Assembly (NCBI GenBank): GCA_030015575.1
Contig: CM057347.1
Location: 505,799,176-505,863,175 of the forward strand
Direction of reading: 5' to 3'
Length of the DNA: 64,000 nucleotides
Source: Agapanthus africanus
Lineage: Eukaryota > Streptophyta > Magnoliopsida > Asparagales > Amaryllidaceae
The position numbers and the translations under genes are program-made. Every line of letters starts with the position of its first letter. Position 1 is the first letter of the stretch. The notes beneath the pieces are model-generated. The model was given only the letters and a program-made list of their open reading frames with translations, did no database searches and was not told the DNA's origin. Below, in pieces: positions 20,732 through 31,641 of the stretch.

Positions 20732-21157
20732 CACACACTATGATACTATGTAGGTTTATGAATATACATGTCCATAAACACTCACGTTAAACTTCTCCAA
20801 TGTTATATTTTATATTATTCTAAACAAAATTAGAATTCTTGATAAAAATTCCACCTGTTGTCTCAAATGCTACAAGTTTTTCTCTCTGCGGAATGCAAAC
20901 AGCTATAAAGCATGACTGGAATTTGGAAAGATTCTTAAAGAATTGTCGAAGTATTACAGCATGATATTAGTCCGATAAACCTTTGACGAGTCGGTGCTAT
21001 TTTTATACCCAAAAACTATAGACCATTGAAGAGATACTATAATTTGGAAAGTTAGTAGGTTAATAGTGTGATCTAACTTTGTTCTAGTGCAATATAAGTT
21101 TTTGTAGTGAAGGAGGCACCCAACAGAGGGTAAGCTTGGAGTGCTTCGGATTTTCCA
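20732..21157. other. Unassigned AT-rich sequence
   Basis: There is no open frame, inverted end or similarity to other parts of the window. It lies between the end of copia A and an old gypsy LTR piece and may be the target DNA of copia A. Confidence 0.3.
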
Positions 21158-22534
21158 TCGTTCCGTATCCGTTCGTGTTCGTATCCGTATTCGTTGAGAC
21201 CGAGGTAAGTTTACAACTTGCTACATGCTATAGTTTGCGTAAAATTATATATATATATATATTGTTGTAATATTATTTATTATCAGTATTCTGTTATATA
21301 TATAATCCGTATATCGATAATTAGTTAACAACAACAAGTTTTATAATTGTAGTTTATAATGTTATGTAAATTATATATATAACTAGTGATTATAACAAAC
21401 TATTCTAATTTAGTTAATCGATAAATCGAAGTGTAGGAATTAATATAGTTATTTTTCGTTACACTATTTATAGCACCTAGAAAACGGTTACAACCGTATT
21501 TCATCATGACATGTTTGCACGATATTATTACAAGTAAACACTTTATTTAATTGAATACACTATCACTGACATGCATGTAACTTGCCAGACTATTACTATT
21601 TTTGTTATCATGTTAATACCCGTTGCCTGTGATATTTACCAATGCCAACAATCCTGACTTGTTGTCCTGATGGACGTGACCTGTTGTCTAGATGGACATA
21701 ACCTGTACTTGCCTATTCCCGTGTTAGCATTAGGTAGATATTATATTCATACCTGACTTGGGAAACTGAAATATAGGGAAATCAAAAGTGTAATTGAAGT
21801 GTAACTTAAAAGGATATTACTTGATCCGTAGTTCCAGAAGGGGGGGTTAACGGGACAGAATCATTGGTGATTCATACTACTTGATGGTTCCGAAGGTAAC
21901 GGAACATAGTCATTCCTGATTCATATATCACGGTCCGTGGTTCGGGGGGTGGGGTGGTAACGTGATATATACTTTTGAGTTATATAGAGGAGTACATTCA
22001 TTAGTTTCAAATACATGTATGATAGTTAACCTAGAACCACAGACATTAGGATACACGTGACAGGTTTGACTACCTATAGCCTGCTGATATAACACCTTTG
22101 TTTGATTTTGTTTATACCCATACCTCACTTTTTAACGTGACATCCTATATAGCACACTATTCAGTTTATTACTATTATTATGATATTTATGACGCACTGA
22201 CGTCTGGGTTTTGCATGGCCTAGATACTTGACTTTAGCACGTGAGAATCGTGAGTATTTCGACAGAATTGCCGATCGGTGAGGACCATTTCACTGATATA
22301 GCACTTATTGATGGTTAGGTATTCTTTTTTCTTAGATCTTTATTGCTTACACTATTGTTTCCTGTTATCATTTTTGTGGCTATTGGACGTGTTTAGAGAT
22401 AGATATTTATATTATTGTTCTTGATTACTGATTGATAGCCGTAATGTGACTATGTAAGGATATTTCCTTACCGTAGGTAGCATAGCTGGCTTCGTCACGT
22501 TCTGTATTTACGTATTTTGGGAAGCGGGCGTGAC
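21158..22534 (+). mobile_element. Old Tekay-like LTR, 3' part
   Basis: In order it shows AACTTGCTACATGCTATA, CTTGTTGTCC..GATGGACGTGACC, GACGCACTGACGTCTGGG, TTTTGCATGGCC, CCGTAATGTGACTATG and the end GGGAAGCGGGCGTGACT. All are counterparts of the LTR at 27570-29740 but strongly diverged. No primer site follows its end, so it is an isolated old fragment. It contains a (TA)n run near 21247. Confidence 0.65.
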
Positions 22535-22935
22535 TTGTCGTGATTTAGGGAATTCTCAGCCCCCCACTCTTATTCCGACCTATTTATGGGTCTGGTCGAG
22601 AGTGGTCTGCCCAGTTTCTCTATCCAGTTTGGTGCCAAGGATTTTGTGAGGTGGATTGTCTGGGAACGTCACGGTGTTTGGCGGCCGTGTCTTTTCGATT
22701 TTTGAGTCCATGTGGCGTTTTACCGTGCGCCTCAATTTCTGTGTGTATCCCTGATGACGTCAGCGGATCGTTGAGAGGGCGGCGCCATAATGAGGACGTC
22801 ACTTCGCATGTTCGGGCCGTCGATTTTGTGCCATGTGGCCATGTTAGGGGTTTACCTACTTCGAGTACGGACACCGGGTGGAGCTCTGCCTGCTGGTTTA
22901 ATGCGAGGTCTTAGGATCCGTCGTTTAGGCCAAGT
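22535..22935. other. Unassigned, lead-in to minisatellite
   Basis: This is GC-richer sequence with small open frames on both strands that overlap each other and have no recognisable domain. It may belong to the minus-strand Tat-type fragment that follows, but nothing proves it. Confidence 0.25.
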
Positions 22936-23790
22936 AGGAATCTAATCGCTGCAAATTGGTTGGGCAGGAAGCTACCTAGCGGCCTCCCGAGAGGGTTCCC
23001 GAGCAGGAATCTACTTGTGTCGAATTGGCCGGGCAGGAAGCTATTCAGCAGCCTCGTTGGAGGGCTTCCGAGCAGGAATCTACTCGACAGCCTCGTGAGA
23101 GGACTTCTGATCCATAGTTTGGGCTGAGCAGCAATCAGCTCGCTGTGAATTGGCTGGGCAGGAAGCTACCCAGTGGTCTAGTGAGTGGGCTTTCGAGCAG
23201 GAGTCTACTTATTGTGAGTTGTCCGGGTAGAAAGCTACCCGACGACCTTGTGAGAGGGCTTTGGATCCATAGCGCCGTTGGGCAGGAAAGTACCCGTTGC
23301 GGATGGACCGAGCAGGAACCTTTCCGGCCGCCTCATGAGGAGGGTTTTGGATCCACAGTGTTGTTGGGCAAGAAGCTACCTACAGCAGAGGGGTCGAGCA
23401 GGAAGCTGCCCGGCGGCCTCCTGATGAGGGCTTTAGATCCACAACGTTGTTGGACAGGAAGTTACCCGTTACGGATGGGCCGAGCAGGAAGCTTCCCGGC
23501 CACCTCATGGCGAGGGCTTTGGATCCATGGCGTTGTTGGGGAGGAAGCTACCCATGTTGGATGGGTCGGGCAGGAAGCTACCTCGCTGCCTCGTGATGAG
23601 GGCTTTGGATCCACAGCGTTGTTGGGCAGGAAGCTACCCGCTGCGGATGGGCCGAGCAGGAAGCTGCCCGGCCGCCTCGTGATGAGGGCTTTGGATCCAT
23701 GACTTTGTTGGGTAGGAAGCTACTCGCGGTGGATGGGCCATGCAGGAAGCTACCCGGCCGCCTCGTGATGAGGGCTTTGGTCGGCTACCT
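22936..23790. repeat. 86-bp minisatellite built from GGGCAGGAAGCTACCC half-units
   Basis: TTGGATCCAY words at 23261, 23347, 23433, 23519, 23605 and 23691 give a period of exactly 86 bp over about six regular units. More degenerate units extend left to about 22936. Each unit holds two GGGCAGGAAGCTACCC-like motifs. Because 86 is not divisible by 3, the open frames crossing the array change frame in each unit and are unlikely to be protein. Tandem repeats of this kind are known in noncoding parts of Tat/Ogre elements, and the neighbour on the right is a Tat-type gag fragment. Confidence 0.85.
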
Positions 23791-24056
23791 ATAGGCACAT
23801 CCGTGCTTCATTTACTTGAGTGAAGGACTGGTCTTTGCTTGATGGGCAAGAAGCTACCCACCGGCCCTGCGGGATGTTTCAGCATGGAAACAAAAAATAG
23901 CAGTTCAGATTGCAGGGAAGTAAGAATCTTTATTATTAAAAAAATACAGATTCGATGATACAGTTTAAACTCTCCTGCATTAAATGACCGGATTCGGTGG
24001 GTGTCCTTATTGCTCGGACTCGGGTCAGTTAGTGACGACCATGGTCTTCCCGATCG

Positions 24057-24545
24057 TCAGCTCACCGGATTCAAGTTGGTTGGCTTGCCCCTATCTGCTT
24101 GATGTTTATCTCGCGTGTATTTTGCCAAGTGACCGGAGTGGATCAACTCCTCGATGTAATCACATAGCTGTTTACAATCCTCGGTCGGGTGCCCTTGTAT
24201 CCGATGATAAGCACAATACGGGCCATGGTGTCGCTTGCTCGGCTTTCGTGTCATCGATGGCAGCTTGAAGAATCTTTCGCTCCTTTTCTCCTTTATCAGC
24301 TCGGCCTGAAAGACATTCAGAGGGGTGTACTCGTGAAACCTCAGAGAATAAGGTTTGGGACAATCGGTATTTTTCTTTTCCTCTCGGTCTCGTTTCTTTC
24401 GATCCATCCGGTCTTCGCGGGTAAGGTTAGTGTTCACCTCAGACTCGAGTTGGATCTTCCATTCGGTCCAGGCTTTTATCTCGGCCATGGGCTTAGGTTG
24501 GCCAATGCAAAAGAGCGGAGCCACTCTTTGTGTCTAAGACCAGAT
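24057..24545 (-). pseudogene. Tat/Ogre-like gag fragment
   Basis: Read on the minus strand, the product shows an N-terminal charged region (EVNTNLTREDRMDRKKRDRE), then RFHEYTPLNVFQAELIKEK and a zinc-knuckle-like YCAYHRIQGHPTEDCKQL followed by LIHSGHLAKY. This order (TPLN, CxxH...GHxTEDC, L..G.L) is typical of the C-terminal part of Tat/Ogre/Retand gag. Only part of gag is here and no pol follows. The fragment is a broken fossil. On its right it meets a copia LTR piece at the word TGAGCCTGTC (24546-24555). Confidence 0.65.
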
Positions 24546-24662
24546 TGAGCCTGTCTGTGACAATCTCCGTATAGTCCGGTCCCTTCGTCTAAGATAATCG
24601 CATACCAAGTCTAGGGGGTGGATAACGTCAGACCCCTACTAACCCGATAAGTCGTGCCTGTT
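24546..24662 (-). mobile_element. Short copia LTR fragment (Angela-like)
   Basis: Read on the minus strand, CACGACTTATCGGG, GGGGTCTGACGTTATCCACC, TATGCG, GACCGGACTATACGG and TTGTCAC appear in the same order as in the copia LTRs near 19470-19580 and 46140-46240. Its right end is cut by a gypsy LTR beginning TGTAACACG at 24663. Confidence 0.65.
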
Positions 24663-25315
24663 TGTAACACGCTGGTATTTTTATACTATATATTTTGGTA
24701 TTTTAAATCTTGCGGTAAAATTCTTTACTATTGTTGCTTTTAGGTGCGGATAGTGCATTCAGTAACTTTGGTTAGTATCCGACCCAACCCGCATGTTTGA
24801 AACCCATCATGGTTCAAGATTACGTCATATATTTGCAAGTACAGAGGATCCATGCACATCTAGATTATATACACTTACGTAATATATTTTGTATCCGAAT
24901 ATCTTTTCAATATGACAAATAATATATTTTGATATCTAGCGTGGCATGTTATCGTATCCCATATCATGTGGTTGCATCCATACATCATGTTCATGTCCTA
25001 AGTGCTAAAACAGACTCGTTTGGATCGTTATGAATATTTACATAGCTCTGTACTTGGGGTATGCATTTTTATTGACCGGACATCGCATTATGGTTTTAAC
25101 TTCTACGTATATTCTCTATATTTTAAAACTAGATTTTTAGATGAGACCCGGGTAATTTTCGGAGCAATTTGATATTAGCCGTATAATCTATATATATATA
25201 TATATTATAATATTTTCTAAAACCAACTGTATAATATATATATATATATAATATTTATTATAACCGTTTAATATCCCAGCTTCTCTCTCACCCCTCGCTT
25301 TATGTCTCTCTCTCT

Positions 25316-25349
<34 letters not shown>

Positions 25350-26601
25350 TGTAATAACTTAATATACTAAACCCTCAACTATCTCTCTCATCTCTATTTC
25401 TTTTCTTCTTCTCCCCCGCCGTGAAACCCAAACCCTAGCCCACGCCTGCGTCCTCGCCATCGCCGATCTCACCTCGTCGTCACCACCACCTCCTCATCCT
25501 CACCACCCTTACCACTTCAACCCCCTTCTCCCTCCTCCTGAATCCCTACAACCCTGACGCCAACCCCCTGCAACAAACTCCGACCCTAACCTCGCCGTTA
25601 CCCCTCGCCGAAGACTCGTCGTCGTCACCCTCACCTCCCTCTTCTCTTCCCGACACCCCAGACCTCCACTAGCACCATACCCCGCACTCCTCGACCCGAA
25701 CAGCAACCCCAAGAACCCCAGTCACCTCGCCGACATAGCCACATCGCCGTCGGCCATCGTCACCGTCGTCTTGCCTCTGTTCTCACCACCCTAGAACCCA
25801 ACAGCAGCAACCCAGTCTTCTTATCCTTCTTCTTGTCCTTTTATCGATCGTTTCTTGATTCTCCGATTATCTCGCCGGAGTTGCGCGCATCGCCGACGAT
25901 CCGGACGACCCAGTCACTGTCGTCGTCCAGCCTAGTCACCACGTCACGTCACTGTCCAGCCAGGTCCAGTCCTGCGCGTATGAGTTTAGCATCGCGACGT
26001 TAATCCGACGTCGGACGTAGCATCCGTATCTCGATGTGAGATCCGATCAGACAAGTTTTAAGTTGCAACATGCTATGTTATAATATATCTATATCTATAT
26101 GAATAAGAATAGTGCATGTGCTTTATTATTCAGCAAATATTACCGATTTACAGTTTTACGGTATCCGGTCTGATAATCATTTATCTAGTTGCATGCCGGA
26201 ACATCATGATATCATTCTACTACTACATCAGTACAACATGTTATCTAGTTTGCATCATATATGGTAATAGATGTATAATGATTATTACAGATAGATACAT
26301 ATACATCATGGCATCAGTTTTATTTACCGTGTTCTGTTATCGATTACAGTTTCATATTGGGTATCTATTTGGTTATATACAATACATGACATGTTCACGA
26401 CACACTGCCTGCCTTGTTACTTGGATCTAGTTACTAATACCAACAATACTGACGTATTGTCCCGACGGACGCGACTTGTTGTCTGCATAGACAAGAACTG
26501 TACCTGCTTGATCTTATGTTGGCATTAGATTATATTGGCAATCCTGACTTGAACACAAACCTGGGGGAAAGGGGAAATCAAGAATGTAACCGAAATACAA
26601 C
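24663..26601 (+). mobile_element. Old Tekay-like LTR, 5' part
   Basis: It starts TGTAACACGCTGG and then follows the plan of the LTR at 26602: TTTTAGGTGCGGATAGT, CCGACCCAACCCGCATGTTTGAA, GGTATGCATTTTTATTGACC, a GC-rich CT-rich block (25395-25990), a CAACATGCTATGTTATA block and the CCAACAATACTGACGTATTGTCC / GGAAATCAAGAATG blocks. It ends where the younger LTR begins at 26602. It is an old fragment with a (TA)n run at about 25190-25250. Confidence 0.65.
25318..25348. repeat. (CA)n microsatellite
   Basis: About 15 uninterrupted CA units inside the old LTR. Confidence 0.9.
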
Positions 26602-29600
26602 TGTAACATCCTAGTTCATTTATACCAATTCCAGTTCTCGTATTTCCTTAATTGTGGCATTTTCCTGATTTATCGTGTTTTGGGTGCGAATAGTATTTTA
26701 CATTTTACATTGCATTCGACCCGACCCGCTTGCTTGAACCTATTTGATTCATATTTATAGATTACCCTGAGTTGTTACATAGACACGTGCATCTCATGTA
26801 TACTGCATACTGGCATTTTACCTGGCATTGCATATTTTACCATATAACATTTTAGGTCATGTAAAATAATTTAAAATTGCATTTCATAGCCTGCATGATA
26901 CCCCTAACCCCGTGGTAGCATCCGCGCATCTTGTTCTCGTCCCGTTCAGTGAAACGAACGTGTTTGGATGGCTACGCGTATGTACGTGCATCCGTTCTTG
27001 GGGGTATTCATTTTCGTTACCTGAGCATTCATTTTGAATTTTGAAAGTCACACATATTTTTCGTATTTTAAATCTGAATTTTTAGACGCGTTTTGAAATA
27101 TTTTTGTATCCCGCCAAAATTCAATTTATTTAATTTTAAAATTTAGTTTAAATATTTTCATATGATTTCTTTAACAAACTGAAACCTCTTATCTAAAATT
27201 TTAAATTTAAAAATCTTTTAAAATTTTAAATCTAATTTCCTAACAAACTAACAACTCCTTTCTTCCTCTCTCTCTCCCTCCTCTGCATATATATATTTAT
27301 ATATAATTTATTTAGTTAATTTTTCTTTCCTTATTTAATACACAACCTCTTCTTACTTCTTCTTCTTTCTTTTTCTTGATCTTGTTTCTTGATTCCGGTG
27401 ATCATCGTCGGAGCCGTGCTCATCGCCGACGATCCGAGTGATCCAGTGAACGTACCTGACTTGCGTGATCACCCTCGTGCGTTGTTTGGAACCGTTCCGT
27501 GTACCGTACGCGCGTCGCGACATTTCGCCGACGAAGGACGTTCCGTACACATCCGTTCTTGTTCCGTCTAGGCAAGTTAATCTTGCTACATGCTATATAA
27601 TTCATTTTATACCTATTTAAATAAATACCATACCTATAGTTTAAATCTAGTGCCCCATGTTTAATTTTATAACGTTTCGTTGTTCCGTTTGCATCCGTTT
27701 ATATCATAATAAATCTAGATCATGAAAACTTATCTTGTGACATACTGGATTACATTATACTGCATCCATATCATTTAAAATATATATCGTCGTGATATTT
27801 CTTATTATTATCTTTAATTAGTTTATAATCTGCATTTTATAATGTTATACATTTGAAAATATTATAGTTTACACATGAAACGACGTTGAAAAAGCGGATA
27901 CCATAAATCTGAAATTTACTGTACACCTTACCTTATAAAATTCATTATAAATCGTAGAAAAATCATTAGTATACGTTCTTTAGTTCGTTACGAAGCTAAC
28001 TAAGAATACTATAACTCTATGAAATATTTACTTGCAAAATAAATTGTTTAAATAATGTAAAATACAAATGAAAATATCTCTAAACTGCTGTCCAGGGAAA
28101 TTCCAGCAGCAAATTTTCAACTTCGAATGTTCATAACTTTTTGTAGGGACAACCTGAGATGCTTATACTTATAAAAATGAAAATATTATTGAGTTATCTT
28201 TGTTTTGGTATAAGACACGTCCCTTTTGGAGAACGTTTGTTATTTTTAAGCTATTTTACAAATTAGGGTGACGCTGAATTTCTGAACGGGACTTTCTTGT
28301 GCATGGTTAATCAATACCACTTTTATAGTTATTAATCGCTTTGAATATGCTATCCATATTAATATTATTATATGAATATTTATATCACATATTGCTTAGT
28401 TGTACATCCCACATTACCATTTTATAGTTTTATAACTTTTCGGATACCTGTTTGCATCCATCGCATTTAAGATACATATAATTGCATCCATAGATCATAT
28501 TACTACATAATACTGTGATATTAATACTCCATATTTAATAAATTGCATCCTAATTAATATTGGAACTATAAATGTAACCCTAATCGATAACTGTGCATCC
28601 ATATCCTTGAAATTATATCTATTTGCATATCATATTATATGTTCCAGTTTATTATTCTGATAGTACCCATGCTTGTTTATTTATACACATGCTTATGTTA
28701 GTTTGATTATGAGCACCCACATGACATCTTGTGCTTCCTGACATGACCTGTTACACTTCCTACTTGACATGACATGGTGCCGTACACTCTTGACATGACA
28801 TGACACCTTTATACATTACCTGGCTTGACCTGATGTACCATGGCTTTACCTGTTACCTGATCTTGTGTCTAATGCCAACAAGCATAACCTGTAGTCCTCA
28901 CGGACCGTTCCTGTTATCTATCCAGACAAACCCGCACCTACCTGCTTCTGTGTTGGCATTAGTTCTTGATTACTTAAATACCTGACTTGAACACATATAA
29001 CTTGGGGGTATGGGGAAATCAATGATGAAACCTGACATGTAACTCGACAGTTCGATACCTGTTCTGATCAGTCTTACGGGCTAGGCCAGCCCCGGGGTGA
29101 TGATGCTGACATCACTCATCTGTACATGCTACCTTTTACTGCCTAGCGGCACGTCTCGGATTCGGCCCGAGAATCTTGACCGTGGTCCCGGACACGCACG
29201 GAATACTATTGAGTTACATCGACGATTCATCAAATTGATTTCAAAGACTTGAGAGTATTTAACCCAATAGACTAGTTTAGATTACTCACTGCACACTACC
29301 TGTCACTGCCCTGATTTACATTGCTGTTACACTTGCTTTACCTTTTATGATCATACTTGCATGTCTTGCTACCCTGTTTATATATTATTGCTTAATGTTA
29401 TGACGCGCTGACGTCTGGGTTTTGCATGGCCCAGATCCTCTACCTTTGTTGCAGGCTGATCAGAAGCTTTGCCGCTGTTAGACCGAGAGGTAAGGATCCT
29501 GTTGGTATCCAGCCTTACTTTCCAGGTGTTCATTTGATCCTTTGCTTCCGCATACTATATTATTTCTTGACTCACTTATTCTGGCTCATGGACATGTACT

Positions 29601-29740
29601 AGATAGTTTAGTCTACTTTCCTGTTCTTGATATCTCTACAGCCGTAATGTGACCGTGGAAGGATTTTTCCTATCCACAGGTAGCATGGTTGGCTATGTCA
29701 CATGCCTACCTTAGCGTACTCTGGGAAGCGGGGCGTGACA
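26602..29740 (+). mobile_element. 5' LTR of a Tekay/Del-like Ty3/gypsy element (3.14 kb)
   Basis: It starts TGTAACATCCTAG and ends GGGGCGTGACA at 29740, ten bases before a Met primer site. It is the plus-strand counterpart of the solo LTR at 6007-9083. Length, ends and primer fit Tekay/Del chromoviruses. A likely gene-like block with CCGGTGATCATCGTCGG and GTTCCGTGTACCGT lies at 27395-27550. It lies directly against an older LTR of the same family (24663-26601). The partner 3' LTR is not in the window. Confidence 0.8.
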
Positions 29741-29749
29741 TGGTTCTTT

Positions 29750-29762
29750 TGGTATCAGAGCC
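29750..29762 (+). other. Primer binding site of the Tekay-like element
   Basis: TGGTATCAGAGCC is an exact plant initiator Met-tRNA complement and lies nine bases after the LTR end. Confidence 0.9.
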
Positions 29763-30300
29763 ATAGGATATAGGTTAATCGAGTTTAATTCTTTTGTAGT
29801 TGGGTATTAGACCCAATACACGAATCAGAATACTCGTGATTAGGAACATGTCCTGCCACCTTGTTATCGTAATTCTTGAATCATATCCTTCTTTTATCCT
29901 TCGCCTTGACGATATGCAAACCACTTGCATCTCGACTTGAAACCTTTTTGGTTCACCATTGTTTCTCCCTGTTCCTTGATTCTGATACTAGGATTTGGGC
30001 GATTTGTGTGGAGTTATGTAATTGTACCCATGAACTGCAGCATGGTTATAATGCGGTACTCTATTTAAGTAACTTGGAGTCCTGTTCTTGATTCATTCCC
30101 TTGTTTCATGATCGTTATATTACCTTGCTGCTCTCGGTTTCATTGCTTACCAGTTATTATTTTATCGCCAGCTTGGATCACGTTTACCGTGCTTAATCCT
30201 CTTCAGTATCTTGACTTCGGATGAAGTCATCTCAGTATCTTACTTGTTCATGTTTTTCCCGCATTAGGCTTATTCAATTCTGGTGCATCCCTTTGTTTGT
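29763..30300 (+). other. Tekay-like element, region before pol
   Basis: No gag domain is recognised in the roughly 540 bp between primer site and pol, although gag lies there in full elements. The sequence is diverged and gives only short frames. Confidence 0.4.
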
Positions 30301-31641
30301 TTTTGTCTTGGGAATGGATTTTCGTGGCACTTTCCATGCTCATATTGATTGTAAGGAAAGGAAAGTGATTCTCCAGATTCCCGGACATCCGGAGCTTGTT
30401 TTGCTGGAGGAAGCGGTTCTGTCGGGCCAGTCGAGTTTAGGGCTAGGCCGACAAATAATGTTCTTTCGCCGATGGAAGTATATAAGGAAGAAGCGGCGGC
30501 TATATTCGAGAGTTTCATGGACGTGTTTGAAGACATATCAGGTTTACCGCCGAAGCGAGACGTGGAGTTCGCGATTGATCTTGTTCCTGGTGCAGCGCCA
30601 ATCTCAAAGGCGTATTACCCGATGGCACCGGTGGAGTTGGAAGAAGTCAAGAAGCAGGTACTGAATTACTTGAGAAGGGTTGGATTCGCAGCAGTAACTC
30701 ACCTTGGGGAGCTCCAGTTCTTCTAGTAAAGAAGAAAGATGGCACAAGGAGGATGTGCATCGATTAGTGAGAATTAAACCGGGTGATTATTAAGAACAAG
30801 TACCCGATCCCTCACATTGGAGAATTATTCGAGCAACTCAGTGGCGCGAGGGTATTCTCGAAGCTAGATTTGCAATCCGGATATCATCAGGTTCGAGTTA
30901 AATCAGAAGATATTTGCAAGACTGCGTTCCGAACTCGATCTGGATATTACGAGTATTTAGTGATGCCATTCGGAGTCACGAATGCACCGGCGATATTTAT
31001 GGACTTGATGAACCGAATCTTTTCACCATTCTTGGATCAGTTTATAGTGGTGTTCGTTGATGATATTCTGGTCTACTCAAAGGAGTATTGAAGAGCGTTC
31101 ATAACACTTGAAGATCGCACTGCAGACATTGATGCAAAAAAGATTGTATGCTAAGATGAGCAAGTGCGGGTTTTGGCTTGAAGAAGTGAAGTTTTTGGGC
31201 ATGTCGTATCCGGTGATGGAATCGCCGTTGATCCCGAGAGGATTGCAACAGTTCGAGATTGGCCGATTCCGAAGAATGTTGCAGAGATAAGAAGCTTTCT
31301 TGGACTTGCCGGGTATTACAGGAGGTTCGTGGAGAACTTTGCTCGTCTGGAAGAGCCTTTGAACAAGCTTACGTGCAAGGAAGTACCATTTGTGGGGACT
31401 GGTAGGTGTGCGTCAGCTTTCGAGACGTTGAAACAGAGATTGATAACCGCTCTTATTTTGACCGTACCAGACGGTTCCGGAGAATTGGTGATTCACAGCG
31501 ACGCACCGGAGAAAGAATTGGGATATGTTTTGGTGCAGCATGGGAAGGTTACAACTTACGCATCGAGATAGTTGAAGACCCATGAGAAGAATTACCCAAC
31601 TCATGACTTGGAGTTAGCAGCTAAGATTTTCGCTTTGAAGA
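30301..31641 (+). pseudogene. Tekay-like pol remains: protease end, reverse transcriptase, RNase H start
   Basis: Recognisable parts in order: [18 protein letters not shown] (end of protease, 30310-30400), [18 protein letters not shown]-type linker (30540-30600), reverse transcriptase with [18 protein letters not shown] and [11 protein letters not shown] (30780-31090), and RNase H beginning with ELVIHSDA and [17 protein letters not shown] (31470-31570). The set is typical of chromoviral Ty3/gypsy. It is broken, with about ten interruptions, and the element is further split by the copia insertion at 31642. The continuation lies at 42019. Confidence 0.8.
31637..31641 (+). other. Target site duplication, left copy (GAAGA)
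   Basis: GAAGA directly precedes TGTAGGG, the left end of copia B-minus. The identical GAAGA follows its right end at 42014-42018. A five-base duplication is normal for copia elements. Confidence 0.9.

Noticed and set aside
23145-23702. 185-codon open frame across the minisatellite
   Set aside because: The 86-bp period is not a multiple of three, so the reading changes in every unit. It is an effect of the repeat.
25509-25712. 67-codon Gly/Arg-rich minus-strand frame in the GC-rich block
   Set aside because: Composition alone explains it, and it lies within an old LTR.
29750-29762. Possible tRNA gene suggested by the Met-tRNA-like words at 29750, 39793, 47566 and 55732
   Set aside because: Only the 13-base 3' complement is present each time, right after an LTR end. 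These are primer binding sites, not tRNA genes.
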